Assembly: GCA_964629825.1 (NCBI GenBank)
Contig: CAZVUW010000028.1
Coordinates: forward strand, 1 to 30,799
Direction: 5' to 3'
DNA length: 30,799 nt
DNA from: CAZVUW01 sp964629825
Lineage (GTDB): Bacteria; Actinomycetota; Nitriliruptoria; Euzebyales; Egibacteraceae
Part shown: positions 1 to 7,365 of the stretch, piece after piece
How positions within the stretch are numbered: position 1 is the stretch's first letter
How the letters are laid out: every line of letters starts with the position of its first letter
Notes under the pieces: model-generated
Seen by the model: the letters and a program-made list of their open reading frames with translations, nothing else
What the model was told of the DNA's origin: nothing
Database searches by the model: none
Made by a program: the position numbers and the translations under genes

Positions 1-2
1 CG

Positions 3-896
3 GGAACGGTGCTGGGCAGCCCCAGGGGGGCCGTGTCCTCGGTCTCCCAGCGTGCCGAGCACATCTGGGAGGGGCTGTCGTCCGCCACGACCCGCAGCCG
101 GCCGATCATCAACAGCCGCGATGAGCCGCACGCGGACGCCGAGCGCTACCGGCGCCTGCACGTCATCGTCGGCGACTCGAACATGAGCGAGTACGCCGTC
201 TGGCTGAAGGTCGCCACCGCGGATCTGGTGCTGCGCATGATCGAGTCCGGCTCGGTCATGCGCGACCTCTCCCTGGACAACCCTATCCGGGCCATCCGTG
301 AGATCAGCCACGACATGACCTGTCGGCGGCGCGTCCGCCTGGTGGGCGGCCGCGAGATGAGCGCGCTGGAGATCCAGCAGCACTACTTCGAGCGGGTCTC
401 CCAGTTCCTCGAGTCCACCGGCACCGACCCGCACAGCGAGCGCGTGCTGGCCGAGTGGGGGCGGGTGCTCCAGGCGCTGTCGGACGACCCGCTGAAGCTG
501 TCCCGGGAGATCGACTGGGTCGCCAAGTACCACCTCATCGAGGACTTCCGCCGGCGCCACGACCTGCCGCTGTCGCACCCGCGCATCGCGATGCTCGACC
601 TGCAGTACCACGACGTGAACCGCCAGCGCGGGCTCTACTACCTGCTGGAGCGCCGCAACAAGGTCGACCGCGTCGTCACCGACGAGGAGATCGAGCACGC
701 CCGTGAGAACCCGCCTCAGACCACCAGGGCGCGGCTGCGCGGGGAGTTCATCCGGGCGGCCAAGCACAAGCGCCGGGACTTCACGGTGGACTGGGTCCAC
801 CTCAAGCTGAACGACCAGGCCCAGCGGACGGTCCTCTGCAAGGACCCGTTCCGCTCCAGCGACGAGCGCGTCGAGAAGCTCATCGCCTCGATGTAG
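3..896 (+). CDS. pafA: Pup-protein ligase PafA, C-terminal part (5' end outside window)
   Basis: PafA uses ATP to join the C-terminal glutamate of the ubiquitin-like protein Pup to substrate lysines, marking them for the actinobacterial proteasome in the cytoplasm. The frame is open from the window edge, so the N-terminal part, including most of the ATP site, is missing. The visible part carries family blocks such as SQRAEHIWEG, RPIINSRDEPHADAE, RLHVIVGDSNMSE, NPIRAIREISHD and the C-terminus KDPFRSSDERVEKLIASM, which I recognise as very close to mycobacterial PafA. The related deamidase Dop is less likely because the C-terminal end is PafA-like. The GTG at base 9 is internal, not a start. The stop lies 11 bases from the stop of the convergent PBP gene. 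In Mycobacterium pafB and pafC follow directly; here a minus-strand PBP gene separates them. Confidence 0.95.
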   Translation, partial: GTVLGSPRGAVSSVSQRAEHIWEGLSSATTRSRPIINSRDEPHADAERYRRLHVIVGDSNMSEYAVWLKVATADLVLRMIESGSVMRDLSLDNPIRAIREISHDMTCRRRVRLVGGREMSALEIQQHYFERVSQFLESTGTDPHSERVLAEWGRVLQALSDDPLKLSREIDWVAKYHLIEDFRRRHDLPLSHPRIAMLDLQYHDVNRQRGLYYLLERRNKVDRVVTDEEIEHARENPPQTTRARLRGEFIRAAKHKRRDFTVDWVHLKLNDQAQRTVLCKDPFRSSDERVEKLIASM

Positions 897-907
897 CCCG
901 GGAGGCG

Positions 908-3190
908 CTAGTCCTCGTCCCCGTCCCCGTCGTCGGAGGTCGGCTCCGGCTCGGGCTCGGGCGCCGGCTGATCCGGCGTCTCCCGGGGCTCCGGCTTGGG
1001 TGGCGGCGGGGGCGGACGTCCGGTGGAGACGCCGATCCGCACCGTGTCGCCGACGAAGGCCGTGCCGCCCGGAGAGGGGCTCTGCGACACGACGGTGCCC
1101 TCGGCTGCGCGGCTGGCGACCATGCGCATGTCTGGGACCAGCTTCGCCTGGACGATCGCACGCGCGGCGTCGACCTCGTTCATCTCCCGGACGTCTGGGA
1201 TCACGACCTCCTCGCCGGTGCGCACGACCGTGAGGTCGAGGTCCTCGTTGGGGAACGGAACCGGCTCGATGCCCTCCAGGGCGGTGGCCATGAAGTCGCG
1301 CCACATCGGTGCGGCGACGACGCCGCCTGTGGCCCGCCCCAGCAGCTCGCGCTCGTCGGGGTTGCCGATCCACACGGCGGTCGACAGCACCGGGGTGTAG
1401 CCGACGAACCAGACGTCGCGGTTCTCCTGCGTGGTGCCCGTCTTGCCGGCCACGTCCCAACCCGGCAGGCGCGCCCGCGTGCCGGTCCCGCGGTTCACGA
1501 CGTCGCGCATGATGTCGACCATCTCGGCCGCGACGTCGGGGCGCAGGGCCTGCTGCGGGTTGCCGTCGGCCCGGTAGATCTCGTTGCCCTCGGCGTCGAG
1601 GACGCGGGAGATGACGTGCGGCGTGGTGTGGATGCCGCCGTTCGCGAAGGTCCCGTAGGCGGAGGCCATCTCCATCGGAGTGGCGCCGCGGCTGAGGCCG
1701 CCGAGCGCGATCGAGAGGTTGTTCACCCCCGCGTACGCCGCGCGCGAGATGCCCAGGCGGTCGGTCGTCTCCTGCACCGCCTCGACGCCGGTCAGCACGA
1801 TCAGCTGCGCGAAGGCCGTGTTCACGCTGCGCACCAGAGCCTCGCGCATGTCCATGCGCCCGTAGTTGGACCCGCCGTAGTTCTGGACCCCCTGAGCGAG
1901 CCAGGGCTCGTCCGGCTGCAGCAGGCCGTGACCGATCTTGGTGCCGTTCGCGCCCGGCAGCATCAGGCTCGGGGGGTAGCCCTGTTCCAGCGCCGTGGCG
2001 AGCACGAACGGCTTGAAGGCGCTGCCCGGCTGACGCCGCCCCTGCAGGGCCAGGTTGAACTGCTCCTCGTCGAAGTCGCGTCCGAACGCGGCCGCCTTGA
2101 CCTCACCGTTGCGCGGGTCCACCGCCGCGATCGCCGCCGTGATGCCGGTGCGCTCCGGGTAGTACTGGCGCACCAGCCGCTCCGCCGCGTCTTGAAGGCG
2201 CGGGTCGATGGTCGTGTAGACCTGCAGACCGCCGGTGAGGAGAAGCTCAACGCGCTCGTCGACGGTCTCGCCGAAGGCCGGGTTCGAGAAGAACTCCGCC
2301 TTGACGGCCTCGACGATGTACGGCTCGCGGGTCCTCGGCTCGCTCTTGGGAACCACCCCCAGGGGGAGGGTCAGCAGCAGCCGCGCCTCCTCGGCGGAGA
2401 GGTAGCCCTCCTCGACCATGCCGAGCAGCACGCCGTCGCGGCGGATGCGCGCGGCGTCGGGGTTGCGCCGGGGGTCGCTGGTGGCCGGGTTGCGGATCAT
2501 GCCCGCGAGGGTCGCCGCCTGCTCGACCCGCAGCTCCTGCACCGGGACGGCGAAGAACTCCTCGGCGGCGGCGGCCACGCCGTAGGCGCCGGAGCCGAAG
2601 TAGACCTGGTTGATGTAGCGCTCGAGCAGCTCCTCCTTGGTGAAGCGCTCCTCCAGCGCCATCGCCTGGAGCAGCTCCTCGATCTTGCGCTCGAAGGTGC
2701 GGTCGAGCCCGACCGTCGTCTTGGCGAGCTGCTGGGTGATCGTCGAGCCGCCCTGGGTGATCTCACGCGCTTCCAGGTTGGCCAGGGCCGCCCGACCGAT
2801 GCCCTCGATGTCGTAGCCCTTGTGCTCGAAGAACTTGCGGTCCTCGGCCGTCACCAGCGCCTGCCACACATGGTCAGGCACCTCCTCGAGGGCGACCTCG
2901 CGGCGGTTGATGGCCTCGTGCAGGGTGGCCAGGGGGGTGCCGTCGGGGCCGTAGACCACGGAGCGCTGCTCGAGCTCGGGCAGGTCGTTCGCCTCCGGGA
3001 CGATGATCTCGACGTCCACGGAGCTGAGAGCGCTGCGCACGGCGCCGGCGGCCAGACCCTGGGCGACCAGGCTCATGGCGAGCACGCCGGCGACGACGCC
3101 GACCACGAGGGCGACGAGGCGCAGCAGCCACTGTCCGGGGTCCGGAAGCTCACGGCCGCCGGCTCGGGCGGATCTGGTTGATGGTGACAA
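908..3190 (-). CDS. Bifunctional class A penicillin-binding protein with C-terminal PASTA domain
   Basis: A peptidoglycan glycosyltransferase/transpeptidase (PonA type) anchored in the membrane. With the start chosen here it has 760 residues: a short cytoplasmic tail, one membrane segment (about 21-45), a GT51 domain with TAEDRKFFEHKG (catalytic Glu near 116) and GGSTITQQLAK, a transpeptidase domain with SAFK (Ser390), SVN (455) and KTGTT (Lys583), one PASTA repeat (about 662-727) and a Pro/Glu/Asp-rich tail. The frame is open to a GTG at 3253, but I prefer TTG at 3190: a GAGGGAA ribosome site (3197-3203) stands 6 bases before it, and a possible -10 (TATCGC, 3241-3236) would place transcription start downstream of 3253. 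It is convergent with pafA and divergent from pafB. Function is clear; the exact start is not. Confidence 0.93.
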   Translation of the reverse strand: MSPSTRSARAGGRELPDPGQWLLRLVALVVGVVAGVLAMSLVAQGLAAGAVRSALSSVDVEIIVPEANDLPELEQRSVVYGPDGTPLATLHEAINRREVALEEVPDHVWQALVTAEDRKFFEHKGYDIEGIGRAALANLEAREITQGGSTITQQLAKTTVGLDRTFERKIEELLQAMALEERFTKEELLERYINQVYFGSGAYGVAAAAEEFFAVPVQELRVEQAATLAGMIRNPATSDPRRNPDAARIRRDGVLLGMVEEGYLSAEEARLLLTLPLGVVPKSEPRTREPYIVEAVKAEFFSNPAFGETVDERVELLLTGGLQVYTTIDPRLQDAAERLVRQYYPERTGITAAIAAVDPRNGEVKAAAFGRDFDEEQFNLALQGRRQPGSAFKPFVLATALEQGYPPSLMLPGANGTKIGHGLLQPDEPWLAQGVQNYGGSNYGRMDMREALVRSVNTAFAQLIVLTGVEAVQETTDRLGISRAAYAGVNNLSIALGGLSRGATPMEMASAYGTFANGGIHTTPHVISRVLDAEGNEIYRADGNPQQALRPDVAAEMVDIMRDVVNRGTGTRARLPGWDVAGKTGTTQENRDVWFVGYTPVLSTAVWIGNPDERELLGRATGGVVAAPMWRDFMATALEGIEPVPFPNEDLDLTVVRTGEEVVIPDVREMNEVDAARAIVQAKLVPDMRMVASRAAEGTVVSQSPSPGGTAFVGDTVRIGVSTGRPPPPPPKPEPRETPDQPAPEPEPEPTSDDGDGDED

Positions 3191-3235
3191 CAGCGCTTCC
3201 CTCGAGTGCAGCAACGGGCGCGACGTCCGGGCGGA

Positions 3236-3292
3236 GCGATACCCGCGCGACACCCCAGGCTAATCGGTCCCCGTCACACCTCCGCGCATAGT
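3236..3292. promoter_or_regulatory. Divergent promoter region, PBP gene / pafB
   Basis: Minus strand: TATCGC at 3241-3236 is a possible -10 for the PBP gene. Plus strand: CATAGT at 3287-3292 ends 10 bases before the pafB ATG, which has no ribosome site; this fits a leaderless pafB mRNA. No convincing -35 is visible for either. Inference from spacing only. Confidence 0.35.
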
Positions 3293-3302
3293 CTGCGGTG
3301 CC

Positions 3303-4253
3303 ATGACCGATCGCCTCGAACGCCTCGTGAACCTCGTCATCGCCCTGCGCGAGACGCCCCGGCCGCTGCTGGCCTCCGACATCCACGAGCGGGTGGCCGG
3401 CTACGACCAGCCCGATCCCGAGGCCTTCCGGCGCATGTTCGAGCGCGACAAGGCCGACCTGCGCGCGCTGGGCATCCCGATCGAGACCGCACCCCTCGAC
3501 CGCCTCGCCGACGACCGCGTCGGCTACCGGATCGACCCCAACAGCTATGACCTGCCCGAGCTGGAGCTGGCGCCCGAGGAGCTGATCGCCCTTGCGATCG
3601 CCGTGGACGCGACCGGCCTGGGTGACGCGGCGGCGGGTGGTCTGCGCAAGCTGGAGGTCGACGTCGGCAGCCCCGGCATGACGCGCGGGGTCGGCAGCGC
3701 CGGCATCGCGCTGGGCCGCGCCGTGCCCGGCCTTGATGTCCTGGCCGAGGCGCAGCTGACGCGCACGACCGTCCGGTTCGCCTACCGCACCGCCAGCGGC
3801 GAGCGCAGCAGCCGGACCGTCGACCCGCACGCGCTCGTGCACCGGCGCGGCAGCTGGTATGTCGTCGGTCACGACCACGACCGCGCGGCCACCCGGGCCT
3901 TCCGGCTCGACCGCATCGAGGGCGCGGTGCGCACCGTCGGCGCGCCGGGAGCCTTCGAGGCGCCGTCGGAGCCGGTGGACGTCGAGGCGGTCATGCCGGG
4001 CGCGGGCCGTACCAGCCGCCAGACCGCCGTGGTCGAGGCGGCCGAGGACCTCGCCTGGCTGGTGGCGCGCTCCGCGCGGGGGGCCGGCGAACCGGCGGGG
4101 GAGGGCCGCGTGCGCTACCGCGTCGAGGTGGGGGACGAGGAGGGCTTCATGGGCTGGGTGCTCGCCCAGACACCCGACGTCGTCGTGGTCGAGCCGCCCG
4201 AGCTGCGCGAGCGCGTCGTCGCCGCGCTGGAGCGCCTGGCGGGGACCCTATGA
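3303..4253 (+). CDS. pafB: WYL-domain transcriptional regulator PafB
   Basis: PafB and PafC act together as an activator of the mycobacterial LexA-independent DNA-damage response. The 316-residue protein has an N-terminal winged-helix region (about 1-80, starting MTDRLERLVNLVIALRET), a middle region, and a WYL domain with GSWYVVGHDHDRAATRAFRL (around 183-202; Trp-Tyr-Val in place of Trp-Tyr-Leu) followed by a C-terminal extension (about 220-316). The ATG at 3303 has no Shine-Dalgarno sequence but sits 10 bases after a CATAGT hexamer, which suggests leaderless translation. The end overlaps pafC by ATGA, so the two are translationally coupled. Identity rests on the WYL signature, the tandem arrangement and the position between pafA and tatA. 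Confidence 0.92.
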   Translation: MTDRLERLVNLVIALRETPRPLLASDIHERVAGYDQPDPEAFRRMFERDKADLRALGIPIETAPLDRLADDRVGYRIDPNSYDLPELELAPEELIALAIAVDATGLGDAAAGGLRKLEVDVGSPGMTRGVGSAGIALGRAVPGLDVLAEAQLTRTTVRFAYRTASGERSSRTVDPHALVHRRGSWYVVGHDHDRAATRAFRLDRIEGAVRTVGAPGAFEAPSEPVDVEAVMPGAGRTSRQTAVVEAAEDLAWLVARSARGAGEPAGEGRVRYRVEVGDEEGFMGWVLAQTPDVVVVEPPELRERVVAALERLAGTL

Positions 4254-5200
4254 GCGGCGCGACCGGAGCCCTGGCCAGGTTGGAGCGCCTGCTCACCATC
4301 GTCCCGTGGCTGCTCGAGCACCCGGGCGCCGACATCGCCGAGGTGAGCGAACGCCTCGGGGTGCCGCGCGAGCAGCTGCTCAAGGACCTGGACCTGCTCG
4401 GCTACTGCGGCCTGCCCGGGTACGGCGGCGGCGACCTGATCGAGGTCAGCATCGTCGGCGACTCCGTGACCGTGCGGATGGCCGACTACTTCCGCCGGCC
4501 GCTGCGCCTATCGCTGCGCGAGGCCGTGACGCTGCTGCTGGCTGCCAGGGCGGCCTCGGCCGTCCAGGGGCTGCCCGAGGCGGCGCCGCTTGAGCGCGCC
4601 GCCCAGCGCCTGGAGCGCCTGCTCGGAGCCGACGCCCAGGACGTCGCGCGGATCGTGGTGGACCTCGGCGGTCCGGGCGAGGAGCACCTGCCCGAGCTGC
4701 GACGGGCCGTCGCGCGGAAGCGTGTGGTGCGCATCCAGCACCGCTCCGAGGTCCACGGGCGCACGACCGAGCGGCTCGTCGAGCCCTGGGCCGTCACCGC
4801 GGTGCAGGGGGCCTGGTACCTGCAGGGCTACTGCCGCAGCGCCCAGGCCCCGCGGGACTTCCGCGTCGACCGCATACGAGCCGTGGAGGTGACGCAGGAG
4901 GCGTGTGCCGCCCCCCGCCAGGACCCGCCGCCGCCGCGCTACCGCCCCGAGCCCGACGACCCGGTGGTGGTGCTCGACTGCGCCCCGGACGCGTGGTGGC
5001 TGTCGGAGTGGGCCCAGGCCGAGCAGGTCGAGGAGCGGGGCGAGCGGCGGCGGATCACCCTGCGGGTCCACCACCTGGACTGGGCGGCGCGGCTGGTCCT
5101 GCGGCTCGCCGGCTCTGCCCGGGTCGTCACCCCCGTGGAGCTGGCGGAGCGGGTCGCCGAGCTCGCCCGGGCCGGCTTGGCGGCCCACCGGCGCGCCTAG
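4250..5200 (+). CDS. pafC: WYL-domain transcriptional regulator PafC
   Basis: Second subunit of the PafBC regulator. It has 316 residues, the same length as PafB: an N-terminal helix-turn-helix (about 1-65; LLEHPGADIAEVSERLGVPR), a WYL domain with GAWYLQGYCRSAQAPRDFRV (about 186-205), and a C-terminal WCX-like extension (about 230-310). WYL domains are thought to sense nucleic-acid ligands such as single-stranded DNA. The ATG overlaps the pafB stop codon (ATGA), which fixes the start. It is followed by 190 bases without a gene that fold into several hairpins. Confidence 0.92.
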   Translation: MSGATGALARLERLLTIVPWLLEHPGADIAEVSERLGVPREQLLKDLDLLGYCGLPGYGGGDLIEVSIVGDSVTVRMADYFRRPLRLSLREAVTLLLAARAASAVQGLPEAAPLERAAQRLERLLGADAQDVARIVVDLGGPGEEHLPELRRAVARKRVVRIQHRSEVHGRTTERLVEPWAVTAVQGAWYLQGYCRSAQAPRDFRVDRIRAVEVTQEACAAPRQDPPPPRYRPEPDDPVVVLDCAPDAWWLSEWAQAEQVEERGERRRITLRVHHLDWAARLVLRLAGSARVVTPVELAERVAELARAGLAAHRRA

Positions 5201-5215
5201 ACCCGGCGTAGTCCT

Positions 5216-5367
5216 CCAGGACCAGTGAAAAACCCCCGGATCGGGGCATCGCGGACGATGCCAAGTGAGGGTTTCCTGGGCAGGGCGGAAATAGCTGTCA
5301 AGTCTGCGGCTTGGCAGCCGATGTCCCACCCATCAGTGATCGGAGGAGCACCCCACCTCCCCCGATC
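5216..5367 (+). other. Structured non-coding stretch between pafC and the small Cys-pair gene
   Basis: Several perfect stems can be drawn: CCAGG (5216-5220) with CCTGG (5275-5279); AAACCC (5230-5235) with GGGTTT (5269-5274); inside these GGCATCG/CGATGCC with a 4-base loop (5245-5262); then a 9-bp stem with one G-T pair (5293-5301 with 5309-5317) and a GATCGG-GGAG stem with one mismatch (5338-5348 with 5357-5367). The next gene starts at 5391 after an AGGAG site. This looks like a multi-branched 5' leader or processed 3' RNA. I could not match it to a riboswitch class I know. An ORF that crosses it (from GTG 5225) has no recognisable content and I treat it as spurious. Confidence 0.4.
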
Positions 5368-5390
5368 GGGTGAGCTAGGAGCCAGCGATC

Positions 5391-5717
5391 ATGACGACGA
5401 TCCGTGCCACGTGCCCAACCTGCGGTGAGGTCGCACTGACGCCTGAGGAGATCGACCTCCGGGTCGACGAGCAGGGCGACGAGTCCTTCTACGCCTTCGA
5501 CTGCCCGGCTTGCTACAGCAACGTCCGCAAGCCCGCGGACGATCGCGTGGTGGCCCTCCTGCTGTCGGGCGGAGTGGAGAAGCGCTTCGTGGAGCCCGAG
5601 GGTCCGCAGCCGCGCTTCCCGTACCCGCCGCTGACCTACGACGACCTGCTCGACTTCCACGCCCTGCTCGAGACCGACGGCTGGTTCGAGCTCCTCCTCA
5701 GCTGGGTCGACGCCTAG
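5391..5717 (+). CDS. Small protein with two CxxC pairs, function unknown
   Basis: 108 residues. The N-terminus has a zinc-ribbon-like pair of motifs: CPTCGE (Cys7, Cys10) and CPAC (about 39-42), followed by a region ending in LTYDDLLDFHALLETDG and a short acidic C-terminus. The paired cysteines suggest a structural zinc or a redox role, but this is inference. The ATG is preceded by TAGGAG with about 9 bases of spacing, a good ribosome site. It lies downstream of pafC behind a structured leader and ahead of a strong GC hairpin, so it may form its own short transcript. I do not recognise a named family beyond actinobacterial hypothetical proteins. Confidence 0.8.
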   Translation: MTTIRATCPTCGEVALTPEEIDLRVDEQGDESFYAFDCPACYSNVRKPADDRVVALLLSGGVEKRFVEPEGPQPRFPYPPLTYDDLLDFHALLETDGWFELLLSWVDA

Positions 5718-5738
5718 CTCCCCCCATCCCCCGGCTTA

Positions 5739-5774
5739 GCGGCCGCGGCACCGCTTCGGCGCTGCCGCGGCCGC
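5739..5774 (+). terminator. Strong UUCG-capped hairpin, terminator-like
   Basis: A perfect 12-bp stem, GCGGCCGCGGCA (5739-5750) with TGCCGCGGCCGC (5763-5774), continues after a C-C mismatch with 3 bp closed by a UUCG tetraloop. It begins 21 bases after the stop at 5717. There is no T tract, as is common for actinobacterial terminators. Structure is certain from sequence; the terminating role is inferred. Confidence 0.55.
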
Positions 5775-5841
5775 CGCGTCCTTGCGCATCTCGCCAGCGA
5801 CTAGGATGCGACGGGCCAGACCCGATGGAGCAGGAGGAGCC

Positions 5842-6093
5842 GTGGAGGCGTTCGTGCTGGTGGCCCTGGCGTTCGCCGTCCTGTCCCTGGCCGGAGTCGG
5901 CGTCGCCGCCATGGCGCTGCTCCGCGCGGGAAAGGCGCTAAAGGTCGCCCGCCTGGATGCCGAGAAGAAGATCAGCCCCCTCGCAGAAGAGCTCGCCGCC
6001 GAGCAGGCGGTCACTGCCCTAGAGCTCGATGCCCTCCGCCGTGCACGCACTGCCCCATCAGCGCGTCGTGGTCACTCCCGCGACGTACACTGA
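5842..6093 (+). CDS. Small single-span membrane protein, function unknown
   Basis: 83 residues. The N-terminus is one hydrophobic segment (about 3-27, FVLVALAFAVLSLAGVGVAA) followed by a basic stretch and a helical, charged region (LDAEKKISPLAEELAAEQAV) likely to lie in the cytoplasm as a short coiled coil. The frame is open upstream to 5782, but GTG at 5842 has an AGGAGGAG ribosome site 2-4 bases away, and a TAGGAT hexamer (5802-5807) could be its -10. The C-terminus (RRARTAPSARRGHSRDVH) is basic and runs into the tatA promoter region. It lies just upstream of tatA; a link to Tat transport is possible but not shown. Real-gene status is likely, not certain. Confidence 0.6.
   Translation: MEAFVLVALAFAVLSLAGVGVAAMALLRAGKALKVARLDAEKKISPLAEELAAEQAVTALELDALRRARTAPSARRGHSRDVH
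6086..6091 (+). promoter_or_regulatory. Possible -10 element upstream of tatA
   Basis: TACACT matches the TANNNT -10 pattern and lies 96 bases before the tatA ATG. A GTG in the tatA frame at 6098 stands six bases after it, so an N-terminally extended leaderless form is formally possible, but the ATG at 6188 has a proper ribosome site. No clear -35. Confidence 0.3.
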
Positions 6094-6187
6094 AACGGTG
6101 CGTGACCGCGCGCAGGGGGGACCGTGGTCGCGCTTTGTGCCGGCCGCCCCGCCACCGAACGCACAACCCGCACCAGGAAGGCCAGAA

Positions 6188-6434
6188 ATGAACCTCCTCG
6201 CCATCACCGCTCCGGGCGTCCCGGAGATGGTCATCATCGGCCTCATCTTCGTCCTGCTCTTCGGCGCCAAGAAGCTGCCGGAGCTCGGCGGAGCGATCGG
6301 CAAGAGCATCAAGAGCTTCAAGCAGGGTGTTGAGGACGGCAAGGACGACGAGGGCGCCGAGGCCTCGTCGGAGAACGCCGACGCCGCTCCCGCCACCCGC
6401 GACAACAAGTCGGCGCCGCCGCACTCAGCGTTGA
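6188..6434 (+). CDS. tatA: Sec-independent translocase subunit TatA; frame lacks a nearby stop
   Basis: TatA forms the protein-conducting oligomer of the twin-arginine system in the cytoplasmic membrane. The start ATG at 6188 follows AGGAAGG with 7 bases spacing. Residues 1-26 hold the short membrane helix, then the family hinge FGAKKLPELGGAIGKSIKSF and an acidic tail (DGKDDEGAEASSENADA), which is diagnostic. Oddity: the frame has no stop after the tail and stays open to 7645, out of frame across tatC. A TGA exists in the +1 frame at 6432-6434, directly before a perfect hairpin, so I end the gene there and assume a one-base indel in the last part (genuine or an assembly error). A -1 shift would instead stop at 6487-6489, overlapping the tatC start. 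tatC follows. Confidence 0.85.
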
Positions 6435-6435
6435 C

Positions 6436-6460
6436 GTGGGCCGCCCTCGCGGCGGCCCAC
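6436..6460 (+). terminator. 10-bp GC hairpin between tatA and tatC
   Basis: GTGGGCCGCC (6436-6445) pairs perfectly with GGCGGCCCAC (6451-6460) around a 5-base loop. It begins one base after the out-of-frame TGA at 6432-6434 and ends 25 bases before the tatC ATG. It could attenuate transcription or protect the tatA mRNA end. No T tract. Confidence 0.5.
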
Positions 6461-6485
6461 TGCGCACCACCTCATCCGGAGCGTC

Positions 6486-7307
6486 ATGACCGCGACCGAC
6501 CCTCGTGGCAGCGAGCAGACCGAGCCCGCCGAGGAGCTCGGTCCGGAGATGACGCTCTTCGAGCATCTCGCCGAGCTCCGCGATCGGATCTTCAAGTCGG
6601 CGGTCGCCATCGTCTTGGGGCTGATCGCCGGCTTCATCATCTACCGGCCGGTCCTCGAGGTGCTCATCCGGCCCTACTGCGACCTCCCGGCCGAGCTGCG
6701 CTTCCCGTCGACGGTGCTCGACCCCGAGAACTGCCAGCTGGTCGTCACCGACGTCCTCGGGCAGTTCTTCCTGGTCATCAAGGTGGCGGCCGTCGTCGCC
6801 GTCATACTCGCCGGCCCGGTGGTCTGCTACCAGATCTGGCGCTTCGTGACCCCGGGGTTGCGACCGGTCGAACGTCGCTACGCGCTGCCCTTCATCGTCA
6901 TATCGCAGCTGCTGTTCGTCGCGGGTGCGGTCTTCAGCTATTACCTGCTGCCGCAGGCCCTCCAGGTGCTCCTCGGCTTCGCTGGCGACAACATCGGCTC
7001 GCTGCTCGAGGCCAACGAGTACCTGCGCTTCCTGATCCACATGATGATCGGCTTCGGGGTGGCCTTCGAGCTGCCGCTGATCCTGATCTCGCTGGTGCTG
7101 ATGGGCGCCGTGACCGCCAACACGCTCCGCACCTACCGGCGGCATGCGCTCTTCGGGATCTTCGTGGCCGCCGCGATCATCACGCCGACCACGGACCCGC
7201 TGACCATGTCGCTGATGGCGGGACCGCTGGTGGTCTTCTACGAGGGGTCCGTGATCGTCGCGCGGGTCGTGGAGCGGCGCCGTCGGGCCAAGGCCGCGGC
7301 CGCCTAG
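6486..7307 (+). CDS. tatC: Sec-independent translocase subunit TatC
   Basis: TatC is the polytopic receptor that binds twin-arginine signal peptides and recruits TatA. The 273-residue protein has the family's N-terminal motif FEHLAELRDRIF (about 25-36), six predicted membrane segments, the loop YQIWRFVTPGLRPVERR (about 115-131), FGVAFELPLI (about 194-203) and ITPTTDPLTM (about 233-242). It ends in a short basic tail (RRRRAKAAAA). The N-terminus before the motif is acidic and variable, as is usual. The ATG at 6486 lies after a GC hairpin and lacks a strong ribosome site. The gene is complete and undamaged, in contrast to tatA just before it. The tatA-tatC-helY order is the same as in Mycobacterium. 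Confidence 0.96.
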   Translation: MTATDPRGSEQTEPAEELGPEMTLFEHLAELRDRIFKSAVAIVLGLIAGFIIYRPVLEVLIRPYCDLPAELRFPSTVLDPENCQLVVTDVLGQFFLVIKVAAVVAVILAGPVVCYQIWRFVTPGLRPVERRYALPFIVISQLLFVAGAVFSYYLLPQALQVLLGFAGDNIGSLLEANEYLRFLIHMMIGFGVAFELPLILISLVLMGAVTANTLRTYRRHALFGIFVAAAIITPTTDPLTMSLMAGPLVVFYEGSVIVARVVERRRRAKAAAA

Positions 7308-7353
7308 TCGGAGGCCCTGGGCCGGCCTCGGAGCCGCGGCAGGGCTCGGCTCC

Positions 7354-7359
7354 TACGAT
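7354..7359 (+). promoter_or_regulatory. -10 element for leaderless helY transcript
   Basis: TACGAT lies with exactly six bases between it and the helY ATG (7366). In actinobacteria this spacing is typical of leaderless mRNAs whose first base is the start codon. No Shine-Dalgarno sequence is present. The -35 region is GC-rich and unconvincing. Confidence 0.5.
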
Positions 7360-7365
7360 TCGGTC

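Noticed and set aside
1616..3181. 521-residue plus-strand frame
   Set aside because: It is antisense to the PBP gene, whose protein has complete catalytic motifs. The frame's Arg/Gly/His-rich content is typical of the shadow of a GC-rich gene.
5216..5367. Known riboswitch (c-di-AMP, c-di-GMP, ZTP, SAM, cobalamin)
   Set aside because: The conserved cores of these classes that I know are not present in order; CCTGGGC alone is not enough for a ZTP call.
5225..5428. 67-residue frame after pafC
   Set aside because: No ribosome site, no recognisable content, and it overlaps RNA stems and the start of the Cys-pair gene in another frame.
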